NCBI GenBank assembly: GCA_937873495.1
Contig: CALMXZ010000010.1
Coordinates: forward strand, 124,001-188,000
Length of the DNA: 64,000 nt
Direction of reading: 5' to 3'
Origin: an uncultured Trueperaceae bacterium
Lineage (GTDB): Bacteria > Deinococcota > Deinococci > Deinococcales > Trueperaceae
A program made the position numbers and the translations under genes. Under the pieces are notes generated by a model, which was given only the letters and a program-made list of their open reading frames with translations, was not told where the DNA came from and did not search any database. The number at the start of each line of letters is the position of its first letter. Position 1 is the first letter of the stretch. This document shows, in pieces, positions 32,663-40,577 of the stretch.

Positions 32663-33485
32663 AGCGGATCGGCCTGGTGCGCAAGTCTAGGCCAGCGGCA
32701 GAGCCGTTCCTGACCGACGAGGCAGCACAGGCGCCGGCGGAGGCCCCCGCGCCCGCCGGATCGACGCCAAGGTCCGCAACCAAGGCATCGCCGACCGTCC
32801 GCAGCTCGGCCGCGGGTCTGGCTATCCCGAAGCCCTGCACATGGCTGACGCCAAGTGCCTGCAAGTCCACACTTACGGACGGCTCTTCAACACCCTCGGC
32901 GACGACTATCGGATAGCGATCGCAGAGGGACCGTACGAACCGACGGGCGCTCTCGCGCGCCTCGCCCGTCTGGTGAAGCGCGGCGTCGATGACGCTGCGG
33001 TCGATCTTGACCCCGTCGACCTTGGCGTCGAAACGCAGCCGCTCACGAAGATCGCCGGGCGCGACGTCGTCCAGGACGACCACCCCGCAGCGCTCACGCA
33101 GCAAGACCATCTGGCGCGCGAGGGCTCCCTGGTCGGCATGGCACTCCTCGGTCAACTCGACGTGCAACCGCGCCGTGATGCTCCTGAGCATGCCCTCGAG
33201 CACGAGGATGGTGCTCGGCAGCATGACCTGTTTGGGGCTCAGGTTGACCGACAGACGCGCTTCGGCGTTGGCGGCCAACACCTGCGCACCGCGTAGGAGG
33301 GTGAACTGCGTGAACTCCTCGATGCGCGCCTGAGACAACCAGTAAGGCAAGACCTCGAGCGGACCGCGCACGGTTCCGTCCGGGTGTTGCCACCGGACCA
33401 GCGCTTCGCACCACGGGCTTGCGCCCAGCGTTACGGGGGCGACCGGTTGGTAGAGGAAACGTAGATCTTCTAGACGTTGTCGCAT
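32661..33485 (-). CDS. EAL-domain protein (c-di-GMP phosphodiesterase or sensor)
   Basis: A stand-alone EAL domain of 274 residues. EAL is intact at 27-29 (WCEALVRW). The metal/catalytic positions SVNLSPKQV, HVELTEE, VLDDV, VDGVKIDRSV, AEGVEE and QGFG are recognisable. The loop normally reading DDFGTG is DDVAPG, a change that can weaken metal binding or dimer-linked activity. About 45 C-terminal residues are Ala/Gly-rich and not part of the fold. It sits between the small exported peptide gene (108 bp upstream, same strand) and the nuclease pair. Whether it degrades or only binds c-di-GMP is open. Confidence 0.85.
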   Translation of the reverse strand: MRQRLEDLRFLYQPVAPVTLGASPWCEALVRWQHPDGTVRGPLEVLPYWLSQARIEEFTQFTLLRGAQVLAANAEARLSVNLSPKQVMLPSTILVLEGMLRSITARLHVELTEECHADQGALARQMVLLRERCGVVVLDDVAPGDLRERLRFDAKVDGVKIDRSVIDAALHQTGEARESARRFVRSLCDRYPIVVAEGVEEPSVSVDLQALGVSHVQGFGIARPAAELRTVGDALVADLGVDPAGAGASAGACAASSVRNGSAAGLDLRTRPIR

Positions 33486-33593
33486 GCTCAGGCTGACACT
33501 CGTTGCTCGACCCCGGGGCTTCAGGAACGTGGCTCTTCTGGACTGCTGTGTGCGTGTGACTACCGCTTGGGATGCGCCGCCAGGTGCGCTGGA

Positions 33594-33740
33594 CTAGCCG
33601 ACGTCGTACTCGCCGGGCTGGTTGCTCGTCTGGGCGATGACGCTGTTGGTCGGGTGGTAGGCGGCGAAGCTGCCGATGGCGATGCCGGCCAGCGTGACGG
33701 TGAGGACGAGGGCAGTGGCGATGCTCTTGAGGTTGCGCAT
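33594..33740 (-). CDS. 48-aa exported or membrane peptide
   Basis: ATG at 33740 follows AGGAGG at a 9-nt spacing. The 48 residues are a positively charged start (MRNLK), a hydrophobic stretch (SIATALVLTVTLAGIAIG) and a short polar tail with AYHPTNSVIAQTSNQPGEYD. It looks like a signal-peptide-bearing propeptide or a single-span microprotein. A plus-strand open frame over the same bases has poor features. It is transcribed away from the 65-aa/SARP-like pair. I know no family; a secreted signal is one idea. Confidence 0.6.
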   Translation of the reverse strand: MRNLKSIATALVLTVTLAGIAIGSFAAYHPTNSVIAQTSNQPGEYDVG

Positions 33741-33784
33741 GATAGGTAGCCTCCTATGGCCTTGAGGGGAAAGTTACTTCCAGG

Positions 33785-33804
33785 GGCGCTTCAAAGGCGC
33801 TTCA
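33785..33804. promoter_or_regulatory. 11-bp-period direct repeat between divergent genes
   Basis: GGCGCTTCA occurs at 33785-33793 and again at 33796-33804, an 11-bp period, with an inverted partial copy TGAAGCG at 33844-33850. SARP-type regulators recognise short direct repeats on one face of DNA at 11-bp steps, and a SARP-like regulator is encoded 470 bp away. Confidence 0.45.
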
Positions 33805-33902
33805 CCCGGCGGAGCCCCCGCGGCCGCCCGCGCGAAGCGGGTGTGAAGCGGCGGACCCTTAGCCTGGGTCCAGTCGTCGAAGGACGAGAGGGAGATGGAT
33901 CC

Positions 33903-34100
33903 ATGGAAAGACAAGAAGCCCTGCGTCTTCTGAATGCCAGCACAGCGTTCGAGTTCCTCGAAGACAAGGTCGTCCTTCGCGACGAGCGCTTGTTGGCGGC
34001 CGTCGCCGAGCTGAGGAGCCGTGAGGGGTACGCCCGGAACGCCGATCCCGCTTTCCTCCCGTACTCACCGGAACGGCGCGCATCACCCCGGCTCCTCTGA
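33903..34100 (+). CDS. 65-aa hypothetical protein
   Basis: The predicted product (MERQEALRLLNASTAFEFLE...) is largely helical with charged residues and ends in a basic tail. The ATG at 33903 has a GGGAG ribosome site at 33890-33894; frames starting further upstream run through the repeat region. It precedes the SARP-like regulator by 177 bp on the same strand. No homologous family is recognised. Confidence 0.5.
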   Translation: MERQEALRLLNASTAFEFLEDKVVLRDERLLAAVAELRSREGYARNADPAFLPYSPERRASPRLL

Positions 34101-34266
34101 CCGGATCCGGCCGCCACGAACCGGCCACCATGGGCTGACGGCGGCGCGGTGGCAAGGCGGACGCGCCATACGCGCCGGACGCGTACAGTCCGGCCTTGCC
34201 TCGGCTCGTGCCCAAGAGTTTTAGGCGAGGGTCCGCCTAGCTGACCCACGTCCGTTCGCGCGTGGC

Positions 34267-34272
34267 TATCCT
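34267..34272 (+). promoter_or_regulatory. Leaderless -10 box of the SARP-like gene
   Basis: TATCCT stands 5 nt before the GTG at 34278, matching the TANNNT leaderless pattern and explaining the lack of a spaced ribosome site. Confidence 0.5.
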
Positions 34273-34277
34273 TAGAG

Positions 34278-36767
34278 GTGTGGCTACCTAGGCTGCTGAC
34301 CGCCCTTGAGGCGGCGGACCGGCCCGTGCTCGCCACGGGCGGCGAGGAGTACGGTGTACCGTTCCTCGTCGCTGCCCTGCGAGAACGCTCCTCCGTGGCG
34401 TGGCTAGAGCTGGACCGCGGCACCCGTGGCGACGCGGTCGCGCAAGGCAACGCGCTCGCCAAGGCCGTCAACGCCACGCTCGGCACGTCGCTCCTGGCCG
34501 CCGCGCTCCCTTACTCCGCGCACCTCGCGGCCCTCAAGCATCACCGGGACGAGTTACTGCCGCTCTGGCTCGTGCTGACCACGGAGTCGGCCGCGGAGCC
34601 CGTCGTCGGCGCGCTGCTCGGGCTCGTCGAGGACGGCTACCGCGTACTGCTCGACCTGCGTGGTGAGGCCGCCGTGCCTCCGGAGCTCGCCGACCGCTGC
34701 GCCGTGCTCGGCCCCGACGAACTGCGGGTTCCGTTGGCCGAGGCGGAGCTGCTCGTTCCGCGCGCAGTTGCCCCCGCCGAGCTCGCCGGGTTGTGGCGCT
34801 CGGCCGACGGTCGCTTCACGCCGCTCATCCAGCGGGCGCACCGGCTGGCCGGCCTGCCGGCGATCTCCGTGCCCGCCCCGACGGGCAGTCTCGTGCCGAA
34901 GGAGCAGGCGCAGCTCGTCGATGCCCCCCTCGCCGTCCAGGCGCTCAGGCGCGAGGGGGAGCTCATCGCGGCCCTCGAGCTCGCCACCCTCAAGGCGCCT
35001 GAGCTGGTCGACGACCTCCTGCGGCAGTCGGGCCCGCGCTTCCAGGAGGAGGGGCTGCTGCCAAGGCTGCACCTCCTCCTCTCGGCGCTACCCGAGGCGT
35101 ACTCACGCAGCGAGCGTGTGCTCGAGTGGCGGCTGGTCGCCGCCCTGGCCGCCTCCGACCTCGCCGGGGTACTGCCGGACGTAGACGCACACTTGGCGGT
35201 GCACATCGCGCCCGATCTCAGGGCCAGGCGCGCCGGGGCCATGCCGCGAGAGGACGGCTTCGCGCTGGCCAAGCAGGCCGTGGAGGCGCGCCGCACGCCG
35301 CTGACCTTGTGGCAGTACGGCAGGTTGCATCCGGACGACGACGTCGCCCTGCAGGTCCTGCGCGAGTCCGTGCAACTGGCCGACGACGCCGGCACGCCTT
35401 TCGACCTGGTGCGCAACGGCGGCATGCTCGTGGCGCGCCTCGCGCAGCAGGGCGACTACGGCCAGGCGGCGCGTTGGGCCAGGTGGGTGCTCGACGTGTT
35501 CGACAGGGGAGACGTCCGCGACGGCGCCAGGCGGCTGCAGGTCGTCAACGACTTGGCGATGGCCAGCATCATGACGGGCGACCTGGTCGGCGTGCGCAAG
35601 CTCCTCGAGAACGCGACGGTGTTGGCGGAGGGCGGTCTGCCGCAGCTCGCCGCGCTGCTCAAGGGGACGCTCGCCGCCCTCGAGCTCGTGGAGGGTCGCC
35701 GGCTCGCCGCGCTCGCGCACGCGGAGGAGAACTACCGGACCAGCTCGCGCCGGACGCGCGCCCTGCACGGTTACGTGCTCGTGCGCGTGCTGCTCGAGCT
35801 CGAGGACTTCGAGGCCGCGCGGCGGGTCGCCGTCGACATAGGAGAGCTGGTCGACCCGACGCGGGCGCACGAGTGGGCCGTCTCCCGGCTCGTGCAGGGC
35901 ATGGTGACCGCGGTGATGGTGGCCGCCGGCGCCGCGGAGGACGCCGCCGACAGTGGTGGCGGTAGGCAGGCTGCGGCCGCCGACGACCTGCTGAGCGCGA
36001 TCCTCGAGCCGTCCCTCACCGCGGAGCAGCGCCTGAGCGCCGTCCTCCACTACCTGTTGCTCGTGCCGGGGGCGGTCGCGAACCTGCCGGCCGCCGCCGC
36101 CGAGCTGGCGGTGGCGTCCTCGGCCGCCGCCCTGCGGGTCGCCAGCGGCCCGGAGAAGCACTTCGCGTCCGTCTGGAACACCATCTCCAGGCCGCGCCCC
36201 GCGCTACACGTCACCCTGCTCGGCGAGCCGGAGGCCCGCTACCGGGGGAGCGCGCACGCGTTGCCGTTGCGCCTCGCGGAGGTCGTCTCGGCCCTGGTCC
36301 TCAACCGTGATGGCATCGACCTGGAGGCGCTCAACGCCTATCTGGTGCCGGAAGGCAAGGAGCCGTTCACCAAGAGCGGGGTCCGCGGCATGATGACGAG
36401 GCTGAGGAAGTTCCTCCCCATATCGGACGCCCCCTACGGCTTCGCGGAACCGTTCTCAGCGGACGTGCTCGCGCTGCGGGGCCACCTCGCGAAGAACGAG
36501 GTGCGCCAGGCCGTCGCCCTCTACCGTTCCGGGCTCCTCCCGCGGAGCTCGGCGCCGGGCGTCGAGGAGGAGCGCCTGGCCTTGGAGGAGGAGCTGAGAC
36601 AGGCCGTGCTCGAATCGGCCGATGCCGACGCCCTCTGTGAGCTGGCGGAGCGGCTGGGCGACGACCTGGAGTGCTGGGAGGCGGCCGAGAGGACGCTGCT
36701 GCGCGGCGACCCGCGCCTGACCGTGGCCCGGGCGCGCGTCAGGCGGTTGCGGCAGGCTTACCTCTGA
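34278..36767 (+). CDS. SARP/MalT-like regulator without a P-loop
   Basis: An 829-residue regulator. The N-terminal ~200 residues look like a STAND-type NTPase that has lost its nucleotide site: where GxxGxGK(S/T) is expected the sequence is TGGEEYGVPF. The middle (about 230-620) is helical-repeat (TPR-like). The C-terminus carries a SARP-like winged helix (about 640-715; LHVTLLGEPEARYRG, GMMTRLRKFLP) and a BTAD-like helical end. It differs from its P-loop-bearing relative at 47139-49979. Target genes are unknown; the divergent promoter region upstream with 11-bp repeats is a candidate. Confidence 0.75.
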   Translation: MWLPRLLTALEAADRPVLATGGEEYGVPFLVAALRERSSVAWLELDRGTRGDAVAQGNALAKAVNATLGTSLLAAALPYSAHLAALKHHRDELLPLWLVLTTESAAEPVVGALLGLVEDGYRVLLDLRGEAAVPPELADRCAVLGPDELRVPLAEAELLVPRAVAPAELAGLWRSADGRFTPLIQRAHRLAGLPAISVPAPTGSLVPKEQAQLVDAPLAVQALRREGELIAALELATLKAPELVDDLLRQSGPRFQEEGLLPRLHLLLSALPEAYSRSERVLEWRLVAALAASDLAGVLPDVDAHLAVHIAPDLRARRAGAMPREDGFALAKQAVEARRTPLTLWQYGRLHPDDDVALQVLRESVQLADDAGTPFDLVRNGGMLVARLAQQGDYGQAARWARWVLDVFDRGDVRDGARRLQVVNDLAMASIMTGDLVGVRKLLENATVLAEGGLPQLAALLKGTLAALELVEGRRLAALAHAEENYRTSSRRTRALHGYVLVRVLLELEDFEAARRVAVDIGELVDPTRAHEWAVSRLVQGMVTAVMVAAGAAEDAADSGGGRQAAAADDLLSAILEPSLTAEQRLSAVLHYLLLVPGAVANLPAAAAELAVASSAAALRVASGPEKHFASVWNTISRPRPALHVTLLGEPEARYRGSAHALPLRLAEVVSALVLNRDGIDLEALNAYLVPEGKEPFTKSGVRGMMTRLRKFLPISDAPYGFAEPFSADVLALRGHLAKNEVRQAVALYRSGLLPRSSAPGVEEERLALEEELRQAVLESADADALCELAERLGDDLECWEAAERTLLRGDPRLTVARARVRRLRQAYL

Positions 36768-36821
36768 ACATGGGCGCTTGAACATGGCCGCTTCCACGGC
36801 GGCGCCGGCCGGTGGACCGGC

Positions 36822-38534
36822 TCACACGCTCTGCGCCCTATGCAGCACGCTGTACAGCCCGCCTTGGGCGAGGAGCTCGCCATGCGTGCCCTGCTCGGCC
36901 ACGCCGGTCTCGTCGACCACCACGATGCGATCGGCGTCCTTGATCGTGGCGAGGCGGTGGGCGATGACGAGGGTGGTGCGCCCGACGGCCAGCTCCATGA
37001 GCGACTGCTGGATGGCGCGCTCCGTCTGCGTGTCGAGCGCGGACGTCGCCTCGTCGAGGATGAGGATGGGCGGGTTCTTAAGGAAGATGCGGGCGATGGC
37101 GAGGCGCTGCTTCTGGCCGCCCGAGAGCTTCACACCGCGTTCGCCGATGACGGTGTCGAGCCCGTTGGGCAGCTCGGCGATCAGCTCGTCGAGGCGCGCT
37201 CGCCGCGCCGCCGCCATGATCTCGGCCTCAGAGGCGCCGAGCTTGCCGTAGGCGATGTTCTCGCGGATGGTGCCCGCGAAGAGGAACACGTCCTGCTGCA
37301 CTATCCCGATCTGGCGCCTGAGGCTGGCGAGCGTCATGTCGCGCACGTCGATGCCGTCGACGGTGATGCGCCCGGCGGTCGGCTCGTAGAAGCGCGGCAG
37401 CAGCGAGCAGAGCGTCGTCTTGCCCGCGCCGGAAGGCCCGACGAACGCGACGGTCTGGCCGGCGGCGATGCTCAGGTCGATGTTCTCGAGCACCGCCTTG
37501 CCGCGCGCGTACCCGAATGACACGCCCTCGTAACGGATGTCGCCGCGCAAGCCGGTCACGTCGACGGCCCCGGGGCGGTCGACGATGTCGGGGCGCGTGT
37601 CGATCAGCTCCGTGTAGCGCCTGAAGCCGGCGATGCCCTTCGGGTAGGTCTCGATCACGGCGTTGATCTTCTCGAGCGGCCTGAAGAACACGCCGACGAG
37701 GAGGATGAAGGCCACGAACCCGCCGTTGGAGAGCGTGCCGTTCACGACGAAGTAGCTCCCGGCCACCATCACGATCAGCTGCGTGAAGCGCATGCTCAGG
37801 TACGAGAACGCGTTGGTGGCGGCCATGATGCGGTACGCCTCGAGCTTCGTCGTGCGGTAGGCGTGGTTGTCGTGGGAGAAGAGCTCCCGCTCATGGTCCT
37901 CGTTGGCGAACGCCTGCACGACGCGGATGCCGCCGACGTTCTCCTCGATGCGTCCGTTGAACGCCCCTACCCGGTCGTAGATGGCGCGCCAGTTCTGCGT
38001 CATGCGGCCGCCGTAGCGCACGGTGAACCAGCCCGTGAACGGCACGACGGCCAGCGTGATGAAGGCGAGGGGCACGCTCACGGTGAACATGAGGATGAAC
38101 GCGCCGATGAGGGTCATGATCGCGATGAAGAGGTCCTCGGGACCGTGGTGCGCGACCTCGCCGATCTCCTCGAGGTCCTTCGTGAGCCGCGCGACCAGGT
38201 GCCCCGTCTTCTGCTCGTCGTAGTAGCCGAACGAGAGCTTCTGCAGGTGATCGAACGCGTTGCGGCGCATGTCGGTCTCGATGTTGATGCCGAGCATGTG
38301 CCCCCAGTACGTGACCGTCGCCATGAGGCCGGTGTTCAACAGGTACACGAGGGCGAGCGCCCCGGCCGCGAACGCGATGGACACCCAGTGCCCCGTCGGC
38401 AGGAGCCGGTCGATGAAGACCTGCACCGCGAGGGGGAAAGCGAGCTCCAGCACGCCGGAGACGACGGCGCTCGTGAAATCGAGTGCGAACAGGCCCCTAT
38501 ACGGGGCGTAGTACGAGAAGAAACGCCGCAGCAC
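36822..38534 (-). CDS. ABC exporter (fused permease-ATPase), MsbA-like
   Basis: A half-transporter of 570 residues. Six N-terminal helices (about 1-320) precede a nucleotide-binding domain with Walker A GPSGAGKTT (about 368), signature LSGGQKQRLAIAR, Walker B ILILDEATSALD and the H-loop IAHRLAT. It should homodimerise and export a lipid, peptide or drug. The coupling segment QAFANEDHERELF is typical of lipid/multidrug exporters. GTG at 38534 has TAGCAT 6 nt upstream, consistent with a leaderless start. It converges on the SARP-like gene. Confidence 0.92.
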   Translation of the reverse strand: MLRRFFSYYAPYRGLFALDFTSAVVSGVLELAFPLAVQVFIDRLLPTGHWVSIAFAAGALALVYLLNTGLMATVTYWGHMLGINIETDMRRNAFDHLQKLSFGYYDEQKTGHLVARLTKDLEEIGEVAHHGPEDLFIAIMTLIGAFILMFTVSVPLAFITLAVVPFTGWFTVRYGGRMTQNWRAIYDRVGAFNGRIEENVGGIRVVQAFANEDHERELFSHDNHAYRTTKLEAYRIMAATNAFSYLSMRFTQLIVMVAGSYFVVNGTLSNGGFVAFILLVGVFFRPLEKINAVIETYPKGIAGFRRYTELIDTRPDIVDRPGAVDVTGLRGDIRYEGVSFGYARGKAVLENIDLSIAAGQTVAFVGPSGAGKTTLCSLLPRFYEPTAGRITVDGIDVRDMTLASLRRQIGIVQQDVFLFAGTIRENIAYGKLGASEAEIMAAARRARLDELIAELPNGLDTVIGERGVKLSGGQKQRLAIARIFLKNPPILILDEATSALDTQTERAIQQSLMELAVGRTTLVIAHRLATIKDADRIVVVDETGVAEQGTHGELLAQGGLYSVLHRAQSV

Positions 38535-38540
38535 CCGAAG

Positions 38541-38546
38541 ATGCTA
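38541..38546 (-). promoter_or_regulatory. Leaderless -10 box of the ABC exporter
   Basis: On the minus strand TAGCAT lies 6 nt before the GTG start. Confidence 0.5.
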
Positions 38547-38563
38547 CAGGAGCCGGGGCCCTC

Positions 38564-39031
38564 TCAACGTTCGTAGAAGGCCGGGGGCTCGACGCCGAGG
38601 GCGCGTAGGTAGACGTAGCCCTGGCCGCGATGGTGGATCTCGTTGTCGATGATGTAGTGAAGAAGCCAGTTCACCTTCCCGGGGAACATGCCGAAGGCGA
38701 CGTCTTCCTCCTCGAAGCGTTCTGGCGGGATCTGCGGCCACAACTCGGCGATGCGCCGCGAGTCGTCGTCCCACTTCTCGAGCATCTCGGCTTTCGACTT
38801 GGGCAGCTCAGTCTTGTAGGTCGGCCACTCGCGCGTGACCGCGCCCTCGACCGTCGGCACCGCCATGGTGATCATCTCGCCGGCCAGGTCGGCGAACGTG
38901 CGCATGCCGCCCAGCGAGTAGGTGTAGAGCTGGTCCTCCGGGAAGGCCTCGATGACTCGGCGCGTCAGCCTGCGGTGGCCGAGCCAGTGCTCCAGCATCG
39001 CGCTCGCGGTCAGGAAAACGGGTTCGTCCAT
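38564..39031 (-). CDS. DinB-family protein
   Basis: A 155-residue four-helix protein of the DinB/YfiT superfamily. It keeps the late metal-binding helix HYIIDNEIHHRGQGYVYLR and an early His-bearing helix (AMLEHWLGHRRLTRR). Such proteins are metal-dependent transferases or hydrolases acting on thiols; the specific reaction cannot be told. The ATG (39031) is preceded at 6 nt by TAGAGT, the leaderless pattern. It is divergent from azlC. Confidence 0.87.
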   Translation of the reverse strand: MDEPVFLTASAMLEHWLGHRRLTRRVIEAFPEDQLYTYSLGGMRTFADLAGEMITMAVPTVEGAVTREWPTYKTELPKSKAEMLEKWDDDSRRIAELWPQIPPERFEEEDVAFGMFPGKVNWLLHYIIDNEIHHRGQGYVYLRALGVEPPAFYER

Positions 39032-39037
39032 GGCAGC

Positions 39038-39043
39038 ACTCTA
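39038..39043 (-). promoter_or_regulatory. Leaderless -10 box of the dinB-like gene
   Basis: On the minus strand TAGAGT lies 6 nt before the ATG. Confidence 0.5.
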
Positions 39044-39054
39044 TACGCTCGCGC

Positions 39055-39060
39055 TACGCT
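39055..39060 (+). promoter_or_regulatory. Leaderless -10 box of azlC
   Basis: TACGCT lies 8 nt before the GTG at 39069, a slightly long gap for the TANNNT pattern. Confidence 0.35.
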
Positions 39061-39068
39061 TGGCGCTC

Positions 39069-39836
39069 GTGAGCTCACCGGCCCAGCGACCGCGGTTCGG
39101 CGGCGGCCTCGCCGCCAGCCTCCCCATCGCACTGGCGTACTTCCCGGTCGCCGTCTCGTTCGGGGTGGCGGGCGCCAAGGCAGGGTTCACGTTCGCCGAG
39201 ACGACCTTCATGTCCGTCGTCATCTACGCGGGCGCGAGCCAGTTCCTGGCGCTCGCCCTGCTCGCCGGCGGCGCCGCGCCGCTCCTCGCCGTCGTGTCGC
39301 TGCTGGCCATGAACGCGCGTCACTTGCTCTACGCGCCCGCCTTGCTCAACCGGGTACGCGCCGTGGCGGGCGCGGGCGAGCACGGCGTGGCGCCAGGCCG
39401 CGACGGTGGTGGGGCGCGGCGGCGGCTGCGCTGGTCGTGGCTCTGGGCGCACGGCCTGACGGACGAGGTGTTCGCCTCCGCCTTGGGGCGGTTGGCGGCC
39501 AACAGGGGCGGCGGCTGGAGCGAGGCGTGGCAGGTCGGGATCGGGATGGGGGCCTACCTGGCCTGGGTATCGGGGACCGTCGTCGGCGCCGTGCTTGGCG
39601 GCGGGGCGTTCGAGCGCTGGCCGGCCGTGGACGCGGCGCTCGCCTTCCTGATGCCCGCCCTGTTCCTCTCGCTCCTCCTCGCGATGGTCCAGAGGCGCCA
39701 TTGGCCCGTCGTGGCCGCCGCGGTGGGCGCGTTCGCGCTCGGCAGCGCCCTCCTCTCGCCGAGCAGCGGCATCCTCCTTGGCATGGTTGCGGGCGGGTTG
39801 GCGGGCGCCTTCGGCGCGCGCGGGGGCGACGGATGA
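39069..39836 (+). CDS. azlC: AzlC-type branched-chain amino acid exporter, large subunit
   Basis: A 255-residue polytopic protein with the AzlC hallmarks ALAYFPVAVSFGVAG, VIYAGASQFLALALL and AMNARHLLYAPALL. AzlCD exports branched-chain amino acids and analogues. I prefer the GTG at 39069, which gives the normal family N-terminus and leaves room for promoters between the divergent genes. An ATG at 39030 in the same frame overlaps the dinB-like start codon. The stop overlaps azlD as ATGA. A Gly/Arg run around residues 105-120 lengthens one loop. Confidence 0.87.
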   Translation: MSSPAQRPRFGGGLAASLPIALAYFPVAVSFGVAGAKAGFTFAETTFMSVVIYAGASQFLALALLAGGAAPLLAVVSLLAMNARHLLYAPALLNRVRAVAGAGEHGVAPGRDGGGARRRLRWSWLWAHGLTDEVFASALGRLAANRGGGWSEAWQVGIGMGAYLAWVSGTVVGAVLGGGAFERWPAVDAALAFLMPALFLSLLLAMVQRRHWPVVAAAVGAFALGSALLSPSSGILLGMVAGGLAGAFGARGGDG

Positions 39837-40189
39837 CGCTCGGTTACGTCCTGGTATGCGTCGCCGTGGGGGTTGGCACGTACCTCTTCCGGTACCTTCC
39901 CACCCGACTCGGCGCCAAGGCTGCCGGCGGCCGGTACCTGCGCGGCCCACTGGGCGCGTTCCTCGCCAACGTCGGCGTAGCCGCCGTGGCCGCCCTCCTC
40001 GCCGCGGCGCTCGAGCCGTTCTCGACGGCCGCGTGGCGCTCCGGCGACATGCGCTCGGCCGTCGCCGCGGCGGTCGGCCTGGCCGTGACGTTCGGCGCGT
40101 TCCGCTGGCGTAAGGACGTGGCCGTGGCCACCCTGCTCGGGGCCTTGGCCTACGGGGTCGTGTGGCGGGTGCTCGGGTCAGTCGGGTAG
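39833..40189 (+). CDS. azlD: AzlD-type small subunit
   Basis: A 118-residue membrane protein with about four helices and the AzlD-type start GTYLFRYLPTRLGAK, followed by FLANVGVAAVAALLAA. Its ATG overlaps the azlC stop, and the two products form the amino-acid exporter. It ends 2 bp before the convergent PIN gene. Confidence 0.9.
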   Translation: MTLGYVLVCVAVGVGTYLFRYLPTRLGAKAAGGRYLRGPLGAFLANVGVAAVAALLAAALEPFSTAAWRSGDMRSAVAAAVGLAVTFGAFRWRKDVAVATLLGALAYGVVWRVLGSVG

Positions 40190-40191
40190 GG

Positions 40192-40488
40192 CTAGATCGC
40201 CATGAACGGGTTGACGATGTGCAGGCCGTCCACGTTCTGGCCGTGCTGTAACTCTTCCGACCACAGCTCACGGCAGCCCGAGAGCTTCGCGGTCGCTACG
40301 ATCGCGGCGTCCCAGTAAGACCGCTTGAAGCGTTGTCGCAGGGCCAAGGCCGCTCGGACGAGGTCGAGGTCGACAGCGTGAACGGGGAAGCGGGTCCACG
40401 ACTCGATGGCGACGTCACGCTTCGGCCGTTCCGCCGGCGCGGTACCGATGGAGTACAGCAGGACGTTCGCGTCGAGGAAGCGGCTCAC
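40192..40488 (-). CDS. Truncated PIN-domain protein (VapC-like)
   Basis: The 98-residue product starts like a VapC toxin (SRFLDANVLLYSIG, first acidic Asp present) and ends like one (SYWDAAIVATAKLSGCRELW, SEELQHGQNVDGL, VVNPF-like end). The central ~35 residues, including the helix that carries the conserved Glu (usually in an NEF-like motif), are missing between VAIE and SWTRF. The frame is open, so this is an in-frame deletion. No antitoxin gene fits in the 89 bp upstream. It is probably inactive, though a folded relic is possible. Confidence 0.75.
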   Translation of the reverse strand: MSRFLDANVLLYSIGTAPAERPKRDVAIESWTRFPVHAVDLDLVRAALALRQRFKRSYWDAAIVATAKLSGCRELWSEELQHGQNVDGLHIVNPFMAI

Positions 40489-40564
40489 CCGTCTCTCGCG
40501 CTCGACGACCGCCCCGAACCGCCGACCACGGGACAGCCCAAACCGAACCTACATACACCCCAAG

Positions 40565-40570
40565 TACCAT
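40565..40570 (+). promoter_or_regulatory. Leaderless -10 box of the yceI-like gene
   Basis: TACCAT lies 7 nt before the ATG at 40578. Confidence 0.5.
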
Positions 40571-40577
40571 CCGGACC

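Noticed and set aside
33477-33749. 90-codon plus frame over the exported-peptide gene
   Set aside because: It has no ribosome site and no fold, while the minus frame has AGGAGG, a signal-like sequence and a proper stop.
34222-34239. 6-bp hairpin TAGGCG/CGCCTA upstream of the SARP-like gene
   Set aside because: The stem is short and could arise by chance; position relative to the leaderless start does not suggest a clear role.
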